This document shows, piece by piece, positions 8,836-17,234 of a DNA stretch of 64,000 nt. Source of the DNA: Acinetobacter sp. WCHA55 (lineage in GTDB: Bacteria > Pseudomonadota > Gammaproteobacteria > Pseudomonadales > Moraxellaceae); contig NZ_CP032286.1 in assembly GCF_002165305.2 (NCBI RefSeq), positions 3,162,001 to 3,226,000 on the forward strand, given 5' to 3'. Positions within the stretch are counted from its first letter, which is position 1. Each line of letters starts with the position of its first letter. The notes beneath the pieces are model-generated. The model saw only the letters and a program-made list of their open reading frames with translations, made no database searches and was not told the DNA's origin. The translations under genes were made by a program, and so were the position numbers.

Positions 8836-9611
8836 GCGTTCCCTTGCTCACTTTGTAACAACTGTACAATCGTGGCTGTCTTTAAATCTTTCAGTACACT
8901 CATTTTAAACTGCACATGCATTTGCTGTTGATACTGTTTCAATATCTGTGCCAAACGCTCACCTAACACCAAAAAGTGTCCTTTTTGCAGGAGCTGAATA
9001 TTTGAATCCAATAGGGCTAACCAATTCAGCCAACTGGCCTCACTGCTGATCAGTGTGACATAGTCCTTCTGTTCTGATAAACATTGAATCAATTCAGCCT
9101 GTTGCCGCATCGTTTCATTGGGACAATGGCGCTCATACAAAACAAAGTTCAGTATAAGACGGCTCTGTTGCATTAAGGTGTCCATCATAAACTGACGCCC
9201 ACCTTCTCCGCGCCAAAATGCAATACTCGCATCACTGGCTAAGTTCTGCAAAACAGGCAGTTGTAACATCCCTTCGGAGGTTTCCACCTCAGGCACCACA
9301 CTGTCCAAGCCATATTCAGCCAAAGCCTGTGCTGTTTTTTGTCCGACTGCAATCCATTGAATATGCTGTAAATCAGACACCGTTAAACCACTTTGCGGCA
9401 AATGTGCCATACCAAACTGCACAGCACTAGGGCTGACCACCACAATCACTTGGGCGTACACTAGCTGCTGATACAAGCGTGCCAAATCATGACTCCACGC
9501 TCTGGGCAACAACTCCAGTAACGGCAATGGATAGACTTCAACAGCCTGTTGCACCAGCACCTGAGTGAGGCCTGCCGCGCGATCAACAGGGCGCGTATTA
9601 ATAAACAGCAT
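8832..9611 (-). CDS. hemD: Uroporphyrinogen-III synthase
   Basis: 259 residues, the normal length. HemD closes hydroxymethylbilane with inversion of ring D to give uroporphyrinogen III. The family is poorly conserved, but the N-terminal NTRP, the VVVSPSAVQFG segment near residue 60, the IAVGQKTAQAL segment near residue 88 and the FWRGEGGR turn are typical. The gene sits between hemC (12 bp upstream) and hemX (4-bp overlap), which makes the call secure. Confidence 0.93.
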   Translation of the reverse strand: MLFINTRPVDRAAGLTQVLVQQAVEVYPLPLLELLPRAWSHDLARLYQQLVYAQVIVVVSPSAVQFGMAHLPQSGLTVSDLQHIQWIAVGQKTAQALAEYGLDSVVPEVETSEGMLQLPVLQNLASDASIAFWRGEGGRQFMMDTLMQQSRLILNFVLYERHCPNETMRQQAELIQCLSEQKDYVTLISSEASWLNWLALLDSNIQLLQKGHFLVLGERLAQILKQYQQQMHVQFKMSVLKDLKTATIVQLLQSEQGNA

Positions 9612-9623
9612 CGTTAAGAAATA

Positions 9624-10544
9624 TTAGTGATAAAAGGCTTTGAGTAAGTCACCAGCACCTTGAGCCAATAACTCTTGTGCAAGGACAACGCCCAAATGCT
9701 CGGCTTCCGCGGCATCACCCGCCACTTGTGCTTTGAGGAGCGTTTGCCCATCGACACTCCCCACACGCCCTTCGAGCTGAATGCGGTTGTCTGCTAAAGT
9801 GGCATAGCCTGCAATAGGTACCTGACATCCACCTTCAAGATAAGCATTGAAAGCACGTTCAGCGCGAACACAGGTATCGGTTTCTACATGTAATAAAGGA
9901 TGAATTAAATCCAATACCGCTTGATCATTCGCACGACATTCTAGCCCTAAAGCGCCCTGACCCACGGCAGGCAAACTAAACTCCGGTCGAATGGTATGAC
10001 GAATACGCTCTGCCAAACCCAAGCGTTTTAATCCAGCACTGGCCAAAATAATGGCATCGTACTGACCCGCATCTAGCTTAGATAAACGCGTTCCCACGTT
10101 GCCACGTAAGTCGATAATCTCTAGGTCAGGTCGTTGTTTTAAAATTTGGCATTTACGGCGTAAACTCGAAGTGCCAACCTTCGCCCCATGTGGCAATGTA
10201 TCAAAACTCGCGTAACTATTCGACACAAAGGCATCTAAAGGATCTTCACGCTCACAAATGACAGCCAGTGATAACCCTTCAGGCAAAGCCATTGGAACAT
10301 CTTTCATCGAATGCACTGCCAAATCGGCACGACCATCCAATAACGCTGCTTCAAGCTCTTTGACAAATAAACCTTTGCCACCAATTTTTGCCAATGGCGT
10401 ATCTAAAATTTTGTCCCCTTGGGTAACAAAAGTCACCAACTCTACTGTGAGCCCCGCATGCAGTGCTTCTAAACGAGCACGAATATGTTCAGCTTGCCAA
10501 AGAGCAAGCGGGCTTTGTCGAGTAGCGATCTTTAGGGTTTTCAT
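9624..10544 (-). CDS. hemC: Porphobilinogen deaminase (hydroxymethylbilane synthase)
   Basis: 306 residues. It polymerises four porphobilinogen units into hydroxymethylbilane in haem synthesis. The N-terminus has the [11 protein letters not shown] motif, followed by the substrate-binding VHSMKDVP and GTSSLRR segments. The cofactor-attaching cysteine is in EGGCQVPIA near residue 240. It is the first gene of hemC-hemD-hemX-hemY on the minus strand. The 120-bp gap upstream to the LytTR regulator is expected to contain the hem promoter. Confidence 0.97.
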   Translation of the reverse strand: MKTLKIATRQSPLALWQAEHIRARLEALHAGLTVELVTFVTQGDKILDTPLAKIGGKGLFVKELEAALLDGRADLAVHSMKDVPMALPEGLSLAVICEREDPLDAFVSNSYASFDTLPHGAKVGTSSLRRKCQILKQRPDLEIIDLRGNVGTRLSKLDAGQYDAIILASAGLKRLGLAERIRHTIRPEFSLPAVGQGALGLECRANDQAVLDLIHPLLHVETDTCVRAERAFNAYLEGGCQVPIAGYATLADNRIQLEGRVGSVDGQTLLKAQVAGDAAEAEHLGVVLAQELLAQGAGDLLKAFYH

Positions 10545-10664
10545 AAATTTTAGTATGTGCCAATAAGAATGAAACTATCTTAAACTGAATTTCCCTCATT
10601 GGAAATGTATTCAGCCCAAAGCGTCCCGTCTCATCGTCAGCAACAGAGTCATTGCATTGACGTG

Positions 10665-11405
10665 CTAAAGCTTATGTAAGCGCTCGCGCAAACCAGGCAA
10701 ATGCCGTCGACTCACCGCTAGGCGTTCATCTAACTCACGGCAACGCACTTGATACTGCCCCGAATTAACCACTTCGAGTCCTTCTAAAAAGTGAACGGAA
10801 ACCAAAGCATTACGGTGGATCCGAATAAAGGCATCCCCAAACTCATGTTCTAAGTCTTTTAAGGTTTCATCAATTAAGACACTGCCGTTTTTGTGGCGTA
10901 CCGTGACATATTTTTGATCCGCCAAAAAATAATAAATATTTTCAATGGGCACCAATTCCACACCACGATAGGTTTTCGCTGCGATTTGATGTCGCTTTAC
11001 GTTAAATTCGTCCATATTTTCTTTTTGTTTTATCTCGCTCATTTGAGCTTGGGTTAATTTAGTGAGGTGACCAAGCACCTGTTGCAATTCCTGTTGCATC
11101 ACTGGTTTTAATAAATAACCTTCAGCATGTGACTTAAATGCATCAAGCGCATGTTCATCATAAGCTGTACAAAACACCAAAGCAGGCATCGGTTCAAGCT
11201 GTCGCAAATAATGCGCACAGGTCAACCCATCCATTTCTGGCATTTGAATATCTAAAAGTACCACATCTGGTTCATATTGTTGAGTTAATTCAATTGCTTG
11301 TTGACCATGTGAGGCTGTTGCCACCACTTGATGTCCGAGCTGACTCACCAATCTAGACAAACGTTCGATTGCTAAAGGCTCATCATCACAAATTAGGATG
11401 TCCAT
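10665..11405 (-). CDS. LytTR-family response regulator (AlgR-like)
   Basis: 246 residues: an N-terminal receiver domain (CDDE at residues 6-9, phospho-acceptor Asp in VVLLDIQMPEMDG near residue 56, Lys in LLKPV near residue 100) and a C-terminal LytTR DNA-binding domain from about residue 140 (YFLADQKYVTVRHKNG, FIRIHRNALV). This layout is that of AlgR, a regulator of surface motility and virulence genes in Pseudomonas. The gene for a matching AlgZ-like kinase lies 51 bp upstream on the same strand. The target genes in this organism are unknown. Confidence 0.9.
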   Translation of the reverse strand: MDILICDDEPLAIERLSRLVSQLGHQVVATASHGQQAIELTQQYEPDVVLLDIQMPEMDGLTCAHYLRQLEPMPALVFCTAYDEHALDAFKSHAEGYLLKPVMQQELQQVLGHLTKLTQAQMSEIKQKENMDEFNVKRHQIAAKTYRGVELVPIENIYYFLADQKYVTVRHKNGSVLIDETLKDLEHEFGDAFIRIHRNALVSVHFLEGLEVVNSGQYQVRCRELDERLAVSRRHLPGLRERLHKL

Positions 11406-11456
11406 TTATCTCCTCCCCAACAGTCACCTTGTTTATTTTTATAGGTTCACTGCGGC

Positions 11457-12566
11457 TTATTTATATTGATACTGCACAACAGTGGTATACATTCCCTCCC
11501 CTGCATAGGTTTGAAAGCTCACAGTTCGCCCAAAATATGCTTCTAGACGCTGCTTCACATTTTCAATGGCAATACCATGTCCTTGTCGTTTATGAATTGT
11601 TTCCTTTGTAAATGGGTTGGTTATGACGATATTAACTTGATTTTGCAATATTTCAATCAGTACACTTATCGTACTCTTAGTTAAAAATTTTTCAACACCA
11701 TGAAAAATACTATTTTCAAGTAAAGGTTGTAAAGTTAAGAGTGGAATTTGTACCTGCTTACACAATTCGGCATGCTCGATTTTCCATTCAACCTGTAAAC
11801 GATCTCCCAAACGAATTTGCTCAATCGCCAAATAACGCTGACACAACTCAATTTCGTCACTGAGCTTGACCAGTTTTAACTCTTGGAAACTGGCTCTAAA
11901 CAGACGCGATAGATTGAGCAACATCTGTTCAGCTTTATCTGGATCAATCGCGATCAAGCTAATCACATTGTTTAAACTATTAAACAAAAAATGCGGGTGG
12001 ATACGGGCTTGCATCGCCTGCACCCGTGCATTCAGTTCACTGTTTTGCTGCCTAAACCATTGCTCTCTTAGGTACAAATAGCGAAAACAAAAAGCCCCCA
12101 ACAGCAGACCATAACCCAGATGCAAAGCCACATCATTCCATAAAATAGCTGAATTCAAACCTTTGAGACTAAAATTGATGCCAAAGAAGATCAGTATATT
12201 AAGGCTGAGCGTGGTCACCAACACAATGATCTGCAATAGAAAAAATCCTGACAATAAAGTCATACCGAGACTCAAATCTTGCAACTTTTTTTGTCCATAT
12301 TCCATTAGCGCAGCAAATGACAGTAAAACCCAATTAATGTACAGCATATAGCCCAGCACATGCTCAAAGACCAAGTTTGACCAAGATTGTGCCTCGGCCA
12401 AAGCCAACAGCATGGCCAACAAATTCCCCCCCACAAATAGTTCCAACAAATGTGGCCATTGCACGATTTTGCTAAATAAATAAGAGATATTTGGCTTAGC
12501 CATACTGGAAGTTAAACTTTGCGCATCTTGAACTTCGGCAAGTTGTCTTGAATTTGTTATACTCAT
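11457..12566 (-). CDS. Sensor histidine kinase, LytS/AlgZ type
   Basis: 369 residues from the ATG at 12566. The longer frame would start inside argH and is rejected. Four to five membrane helices fill about residues 35-170. The His_kinase segment (HPHFLFNSLNNVISL near residue 200, phospho-accepting His in the family) and a C-terminal ATPase domain (PLLENSIFHGVEKF, GHGIAIENVKQRL) follow. This atypical kinase class pairs with LytTR regulators, and its partner gene is directly downstream. It is divergent from argH, leaving only 35 bp between the two start codons, so both promoters must overlap neighbouring coding sequence or each other. Confidence 0.88.
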   Translation of the reverse strand: MSITNSRQLAEVQDAQSLTSSMAKPNISYLFSKIVQWPHLLELFVGGNLLAMLLALAEAQSWSNLVFEHVLGYMLYINWVLLSFAALMEYGQKKLQDLSLGMTLLSGFFLLQIIVLVTTLSLNILIFFGINFSLKGLNSAILWNDVALHLGYGLLLGAFCFRYLYLREQWFRQQNSELNARVQAMQARIHPHFLFNSLNNVISLIAIDPDKAEQMLLNLSRLFRASFQELKLVKLSDEIELCQRYLAIEQIRLGDRLQVEWKIEHAELCKQVQIPLLTLQPLLENSIFHGVEKFLTKSTISVLIEILQNQVNIVITNPFTKETIHKRQGHGIAIENVKQRLEAYFGRTVSFQTYAGEGMYTTVVQYQYK

Positions 12567-12601
12567 CCGAGTTCTACCGCTTTTTATCTTATTGAGCCGA
12601 C

Positions 12602-14035
12602 ATGACCACATCTTCTAATTCCTCAAATCCGTCACAAGCCCAAACTTCGGGTATGTGGGGCGGTCGTTTCTCTGAAGCTACTGATGCCTTTGTTGCTGAA
12701 TTTACAGCATCTGTACAATTTGACCAACGCTTTTATAAACAAGATATTGCAGGTTCTATTGCTCACGCGACCATGCTTGCTAAAGTTGGCGTTCTGACTG
12801 AACAAGAACGCGATGACATCATCAATGGCTTAAACACCATTCAAGCTGAAATCGAAGCGGGTCAGTTCGAATGGCGTATTGACCTAGAAGATGTGCATAT
12901 GAATATTGAGTCACGTTTGACTCAACGGATTGGCATCACAGGTAAAAAGCTCCACACCGGTCGTAGTCGTAATGACCAAGTGGCAACCGATATTCGCCTC
13001 TATGTCCGCGATGAAATTGATGCCATTTTAGAATTACTGAAAAAATTACAAAAAGGTATTTTGAGTATTGCTGCGCAAAACACGCACACCATTATGCCGG
13101 GCTTCACCCACCTACAAACGGCACAGCCAGTGACTTTTGGTCACCACCTGTTGGCATGGTTTGAAATGTTAGTCCGTGACTCTGAGCGTCTTATCGACTG
13201 TCGTAAACGTACTAACCGTATGCCTTTAGGTTCAGCAGCATTGGCGGGTACGACTTACCCAATCGACCGTGCCTTTACAGCAGAGTTACTGGGTTTTGAA
13301 GCTGTTTCTGAAAACTCGCTCGATGCAGTATCTGACCGCGACTTCGGTATTGAATTTAATGCTGCGGCTTCTCTGATCATGATGCACTTATCACGTATGT
13401 CAGAAGAACTGATTCTGTGGACATCTGCTCAATTTAAGTTTGTAAACATTCCAGACCGTTTCTGTACGGGTTCATCCATCATGCCACAAAAGAAAAACCC
13501 AGATGTGCCTGAGTTAGTGCGTGGTAAAACAGGCCGTGTCTATGGCGATTTGATGAGTTTGTTAACACTCATGAAAGGTCAACCGTTGGCATATAACAAA
13601 GACAACCAAGAAGACAAAGAACCGTTGTTTGATGCGATTGATACTGTACGTGGCTCGCTCATGGCTTTTGCTGACATGATTCCAGCTTTGGTGCCAAATA
13701 TCGACATCATGCGCGAGGCAGCACTTCGTGGTTTCTCAACCGCAACGGACTTGGCTGATTACCTTGTAAAAAATGGCGTGGCTTTCCGTGATGCACATGA
13801 AATTGTGGGTAAAGCTGTTGCTTTAGGTGTTCAAGAGTCAAAAGATCTTTCTGAATTAACTTTAGAACAACTTCAACAGTTCTCTGACTTAATACAAGCG
13901 GATGTGTTTGAAAAAGCACTGACCCTTGAGGCGTCAGTCAATGCACGTAACCACATTGGTGGAACTGCACCTGCGCAAGTAGAAGCTGCCATTGAACGTG
14001 CCCATGCGCGTTTAGAAAAACTTTATGCTCAATAA
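12602..14035 (+). CDS. argH: Argininosuccinate lyase
   Basis: 477 residues. It splits argininosuccinate into arginine and fumarate, the last step of arginine synthesis. The fumarase/aspartase signature [12 protein letters not shown] is near residue 295, the [12 protein letters not shown] segment near residue 120, and the catalytic His in [11 protein letters not shown] near residue 170. The first 15 residues (Ser/Asn/Gln-rich) precede the conserved MWGGRFSE start. yggX follows after 12 bp in the same direction. Confidence 0.97.
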   Translation: MTTSSNSSNPSQAQTSGMWGGRFSEATDAFVAEFTASVQFDQRFYKQDIAGSIAHATMLAKVGVLTEQERDDIINGLNTIQAEIEAGQFEWRIDLEDVHMNIESRLTQRIGITGKKLHTGRSRNDQVATDIRLYVRDEIDAILELLKKLQKGILSIAAQNTHTIMPGFTHLQTAQPVTFGHHLLAWFEMLVRDSERLIDCRKRTNRMPLGSAALAGTTYPIDRAFTAELLGFEAVSENSLDAVSDRDFGIEFNAAASLIMMHLSRMSEELILWTSAQFKFVNIPDRFCTGSSIMPQKKNPDVPELVRGKTGRVYGDLMSLLTLMKGQPLAYNKDNQEDKEPLFDAIDTVRGSLMAFADMIPALVPNIDIMREAALRGFSTATDLADYLVKNGVAFRDAHEIVGKAVALGVQESKDLSELTLEQLQQFSDLIQADVFEKALTLEASVNARNHIGGTAPAQVEAAIERAHARLEKLYAQ

Positions 14036-14047
14036 GGACGTCTAGAT

Positions 14048-14320
14048 ATGACTCGACAAGTTTTTTGCCGTAAATATCAAACAGAAATGGAAGGTTTAGA
14101 CTTTGCACCATTTCCAGGTGTAAAAGGTCAAGAGCTTTTTGAAAGCATCTCCAAGCAAGCTTGGGGAGAATGGTTAAAGCACCAAACCACTTTAATCAAT
14201 GAAAAGCGCCTAAATGTGTTTGAACCTGATGCGAAAAAGTTTCTTGAAGAACAACGTGAGAAGTTCTTTAATAATGATGAAAGCTTAGAAAAAGCAGAAG
14301 GTTTAAAGCCTGAGGCCTGA
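14048..14320 (+). CDS. yggX: YggX family Fe(II)-trafficking / oxidative damage protection protein
   Basis: 90 residues, the usual size. The N-terminus [17 protein letters not shown] contains the conserved Cys7 tied in the family to protection of iron-sulfur clusters. [12 protein letters not shown] and the C-terminal REKFF segment match the family. It is 12 bp behind argH and probably shares its transcript. A 115-nt untranslated tail leads to the terminator at 14435-14463. Confidence 0.95.
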   Translation: MTRQVFCRKYQTEMEGLDFAPFPGVKGQELFESISKQAWGEWLKHQTTLINEKRLNVFEPDAKKFLEEQREKFFNNDESLEKAEGLKPEA

Positions 14321-14434
14321 TAAAGTTGAGCACTGCTCCGCCACGCTGCAAGACGAAAAGCTATGTTTGCTGTGACCAATAGAGTATTGCTCTGAAAATT
14401 ATCTAAAGAAAGCGAAGCACACAGTTTCACATTT

Positions 14435-14463
14435 AAAAGCCCCGACATCGGGGCTTTTCTTTT
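14435..14463 (+). terminator. Terminator of argH-yggX
   Basis: An 11-bp stem, AAAAGCCCCGA (14435-14445) with TCGGGGCTTTT (14448-14458), followed by a T-rich tail. Confidence 0.85.
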
Positions 14464-14582
14464 TATTCGTAAGATGTTCGGGCAATCACAGATATAACCA
14501 AACTCAAGATAGGTGACATGTTGATGACTCAATTACACTATAAAGCTGTTATTTGTATCTAAATAATTAAGTGTAAACATAG

Positions 14583-14626
14583 CACTACAGAACCATTGCA
14601 AAACTCAACATTACACTACAAGAACC
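14583..14626 (+). repeat. Pair of direct repeats upstream of the sRNA promoter
   Basis: CACTACAGAACC at 14583-14594 and CACTACAAGAACC at 14614-14626, about 31-32 bp apart (three helical turns). The second copy ends three bases before the -35 element. The spacing and position fit an activator or repressor site, which is inference. Confidence 0.5.
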
Positions 14627-14629
14627 TAC

Positions 14630-14658
14630 ATGACGCAGAAAAACATCTTTCCTATAAT
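14630..14658 (+). promoter_or_regulatory. Sigma-70 promoter of the candidate sRNA
   Basis: -35 ATGACG (14630-14635), a 17-bp spacer, and a perfect -10 TATAAT (14653-14658). Transcription would begin near 14665. Confidence 0.7.
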
Positions 14659-14664
14659 GGCATA

Positions 14665-14752
14665 CAAGGATAGAGGGAAACCTCTTATCTATAACGATAA
14701 ATATCCCCCCAATTTTAGTCTCAGATTTCCCCCAAAGTCTGAGATTTTTTTT
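14665..14752 (+). ncRNA. Candidate C-rich trans-acting small RNA (about 88 nt)
   Basis: No open frame is present. The predicted transcript starts with a hairpin: GATAGAGG (14669-14676), GAAA loop, CCTCTTATC (14681-14689), eight pairs with one bulged base. A single-stranded stretch carrying six C (14705-14710) follows. It ends in a terminator hairpin, TCTCAGA (14719-14725) with TCTGAGA (14738-14744), whose loop exposes five C (14729-14733), followed by eight T. Two exposed C-runs are suited to pairing with G-rich ribosome binding sites. A multi-copy family of C4-antisense-like sRNAs has been described in A. baumannii; membership cannot be judged here. Existence and function are inference from promoter, structure and terminator. 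Confidence 0.6.
14719..14752 (+). terminator. Terminator of the candidate sRNA
   Basis: A 7-bp core stem, extendable by T-A and T-G pairs, with a C-rich loop and eight T at 14745-14752. Confidence 0.8.
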
Positions 14753-14773
14753 ATCCAAAAATTAAGCAACCAT

Positions 14774-14799
14774 TAAAAAGCACAACCAAAGTTGTGCTT
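14774..14799 (-). terminator. Terminator of phoU
   Basis: A 9-bp stem, AAGCACAAC (14778-14786) with GTTGTGCTT (14791-14799), followed by a T-run in the minus orientation, 22 bp beyond the phoU stop. Confidence 0.8.
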
Positions 14800-14820
14800 G
14801 AAAAATAAGATCACTATTTT

Positions 14821-15537
14821 TTATTTTTGGATATGCTTTTCAACTTCTTCAAAACTGGTATGACGCACATCCAAGCCTTTCACCATATAAATCACTTGCT
14901 CAGAGATATTACGCGCATGATCACCAATCCGCTCTAATGAACGCAATACCCACATCACATTAATCACACGGGCAATATGACGCGGATCTTCAATCATATA
15001 CGTCATCAAAGTACGCGTTGCAGACTGATACTCACGGTCAATATCGGCATCGGCCATCATCACACGTAGCGCTTGTTCTGCATCTAAACGTGCAAAAGCA
15101 TCTAGGGCATCATGAATCATGACACGAACTTGGTTGCCAATATGACGCGTTTCCATATAACCGCGAGGAGATTCACCGTCTTCACATAAACTTTGCGCAA
15201 TACGAGCAATTTTTGCCGCTTCATCACCAATACGCTCTAGGTCGGTATTGGCTTTCGACATCGCAATCACCATACGCAAATCAATCGCGGCAGGATGACG
15301 ACGTGCCAAAATCAACGTCAAGGCTTCATCAATTTCACGTTCGAGCTGATTCACCGCATTGTCTTTAAACTGAACATCGACCGCCAAGTTGGCATCGGTG
15401 TCGAGTAGCGCATGAATTGCATTTGCCACTTGTTGCTCTACCAAACCACCCATGGTCATAAATTTGGTGTTCACATCCTGCAAATCTTCATTGAATTGCG
15501 AAGAAATGTGATGGTTTAAAACAGGACTATTTGGCAA
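14821..15537 (-). CDS. phoU: Phosphate signalling protein PhoU
   Basis: 238 residues made of two PhoU repeats of about 95 residues, each with the metal-binding helix pattern (ERIGDEAAKIA near residue 98 and ERIGDHARNISE near residue 205). PhoU links the Pst phosphate transporter to the PhoR kinase and keeps the Pho regulon off when phosphate is plentiful. No pst or pho genes lie beside it, so it stands alone. tolC lies upstream on the same strand with 89 bp between them. Confidence 0.95.
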   Translation of the reverse strand: MPNSPVLNHHISSQFNEDLQDVNTKFMTMGGLVEQQVANAIHALLDTDANLAVDVQFKDNAVNQLEREIDEALTLILARRHPAAIDLRMVIAMSKANTDLERIGDEAAKIARIAQSLCEDGESPRGYMETRHIGNQVRVMIHDALDAFARLDAEQALRVMMADADIDREYQSATRTLMTYMIEDPRHIARVINVMWVLRSLERIGDHARNISEQVIYMVKGLDVRHTSFEEVEKHIQK

Positions 15538-15626
15538 AGGACGTACTCCACAGCAACATCATGAGGGACTAAAGATTGAGCGATATTAAAGCATAGCAAT
15601 TGTGAAGATTTGATGACAACGCCCAT

Positions 15627-16955
15627 TTATGAACGTGCTTTGTCCACCAGCCATGCATTCATTTCTTGAATATCTTGTTCAGTCAACTTACCCACAGATG
15701 CCTTTAAATGCAAGACATTGATCAGGTAATCATATTTGGTATTAACATAGTCTTGCTTGGCTGAAAAGGCATTGCGCTGTGCCAGTAAAACATCAACCAT
15801 GGTTTTTAAACCCTCTTGATACTGCGCTTGTGAGGCACGAGAGACGAGACTAGATGATTCCATGGCAGCTTTACGTGCTTGCAACTTGGCTTGATCCGTT
15901 TCCACTTGCAAATAAGACTTTTTCACCTCGGTATTGGCTTTACGGATAGCGGCATCTAGTTCAGCTTCAGATTTTTTAACGTTGACAGCAGCTTTTTGAA
16001 TCGACTTCTTGGTTCGCCCACCGCTATAAACATTCCAATTCATCTCAATACCAATCTGATCAAAGTTGCCTTTGGACGACATAATATTGTCAGGCGTCTG
16101 CTCACTATAACCATAGCTCCCTACAGCTTCAATTTGCGGATACAACGCAGCTTGTTCAACTCGTATTTGATCTTCAGCATAGCGCTGTTGTAATCGTGCC
16201 TGCTGAATGCCTAAGTTCTGTGCAAGAGCTAAATGGGTCCATGCCGAAAGCTCTTCGGGATAAGGCTTTTGAAACTGAAAGTCTTCACGTAGCACTGCCA
16301 AGTTCTCTTGATACGGCCCGATAATTTGCGCCAGTTGTTCCTGCGCCAAGACCAGTTGTACATGCGTCGCAATGCGGTTGGCCTGTGCGCTTTGGTATTG
16401 TGCATTGGCTTCACTCACATCACTTTTTGCTACCAAACCCTCTCTGAGTTTGGCATTCATCATATTCAGTTGTTCAAGTAAGGCTTGTTCTTCTTGTAAA
16501 TTGGCTGCGGTTAAGCTTTGTTGGCGCAGTACATTAAAATAGGCTTCCGTCACCGCTAAAATGTGCTCCTGACGCTGTAGCTGTAAATTGACTTCACTTA
16601 AACTAAGAGAAGTCTTGACCTGCTTCAGCCCCTCCCACGCATCCCAACGAAATAGAGGTTGGCGCGCCGTAACCGCCACTTGTTTAGTGGTGGTCGTATC
16701 AGGCAGGGAGAGAGCAGAACTCACCTGCCCCACAGGCTGGTTTTTTCTAGTCACATTGCCAGACAGGCTAATGGTAGGTAGTAAGTTGCCTTGTGCAATG
16801 CCTAAATTGAGTTGATCGGCTTCATATTGGAGTAAATTCGCTTGCCAGCTGGGATCATTGACTTTGGCGCGCTGTAACGCTTCGACCAAATCCAAGGCAT
16901 GACTCCACGGCGCGAAAAACAACATACAGCTGGCTAGGATACATTTAATCTTCAT
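15627..16955 (-). CDS. tolC: TolC family outer-membrane efflux/secretion channel
   Basis: 442 residues with a signal peptide ending near residue 20 (WSHALDL). It has the two OEP repeats of the TolC fold: long amphipathic helices (LQRQEHILAVTEAYFNVLRQ) and beta segments (NWNVYSGGRTKKSIQKA), with the second repeat starting near residue 230. It would form the trimeric outer-membrane exit duct for RND pumps or type I secretion. No pump or membrane-fusion gene is adjacent, which fits the shared housekeeping TolC. The C-terminal motif GKLTEQDIQEMNAWL is intact. Confidence 0.93.
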   Translation of the reverse strand: MKIKCILASCMLFFAPWSHALDLVEALQRAKVNDPSWQANLLQYEADQLNLGIAQGNLLPTISLSGNVTRKNQPVGQVSSALSLPDTTTTKQVAVTARQPLFRWDAWEGLKQVKTSLSLSEVNLQLQRQEHILAVTEAYFNVLRQQSLTAANLQEEQALLEQLNMMNAKLREGLVAKSDVSEANAQYQSAQANRIATHVQLVLAQEQLAQIIGPYQENLAVLREDFQFQKPYPEELSAWTHLALAQNLGIQQARLQQRYAEDQIRVEQAALYPQIEAVGSYGYSEQTPDNIMSSKGNFDQIGIEMNWNVYSGGRTKKSIQKAAVNVKKSEAELDAAIRKANTEVKKSYLQVETDQAKLQARKAAMESSSLVSRASQAQYQEGLKTMVDVLLAQRNAFSAKQDYVNTKYDYLINVLHLKASVGKLTEQDIQEMNAWLVDKARS

Positions 16956-17161
16956 TGTTTTCAGTCAACCTTTCCGCCCCACTGGCCTCGTTCTGAGCAA
17001 CGCTATACTAAAACGAGTCGTCATTTTTTTCGTATATTTTTTATTGCACTAGTTACAATAGCTCGCACTAATTTGTTCATTATGAAGTAAATATTAAACA
17101 GTATCACAGCAAGTTAAACAAACTCATTCACAATACTACACATTAAAAATTCCATTCGCCC

Positions 17162-17198
17162 TATAAAATGAGGTACCGAGAAAAGGAGTTTCTCTACC
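17162..17198 (+). promoter_or_regulatory. -10 element and structured 5' leader of the unknown lipoprotein gene
   Basis: A good -10 (TATAAA, 17162-17167) with a weak -35. The transcript would start near 17172-17174, at the base of a hairpin: GGTA (17172-17175) pairs with TACC (17195-17198), and GAGAAA (17178-17183) with TTTCTC (17189-17194), with a CC bulge. The five-base loop is AGGAG, a Shine-Dalgarno sequence. An ATG follows the stem at 17199 and opens a five-codon frame (MLSLN, stop at 17214-17216). Confidence 0.5.
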
Positions 17199-17234
17199 AT
17201 GTTGTCGCTGAACTGAGTTTTTGATCGAGTCGCT

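Larger units (their letters stand above)
14321..14820. other. 500-bp convergent intergenic region (yggX / phoU)
   Basis: This gap holds no protein gene that can be supported. It contains the yggX terminator, two direct repeats, a promoter, a candidate small RNA with its own terminator, and the phoU terminator, each listed separately. The stretch 14467-14582 shows nothing else recognisable. Confidence 0.7.

Noticed and set aside
14128..14532. 134-codon open frame antisense to yggX
   Set aside because: It lies opposite the well-supported yggX frame, runs through its terminator, and has no recognisable protein features.
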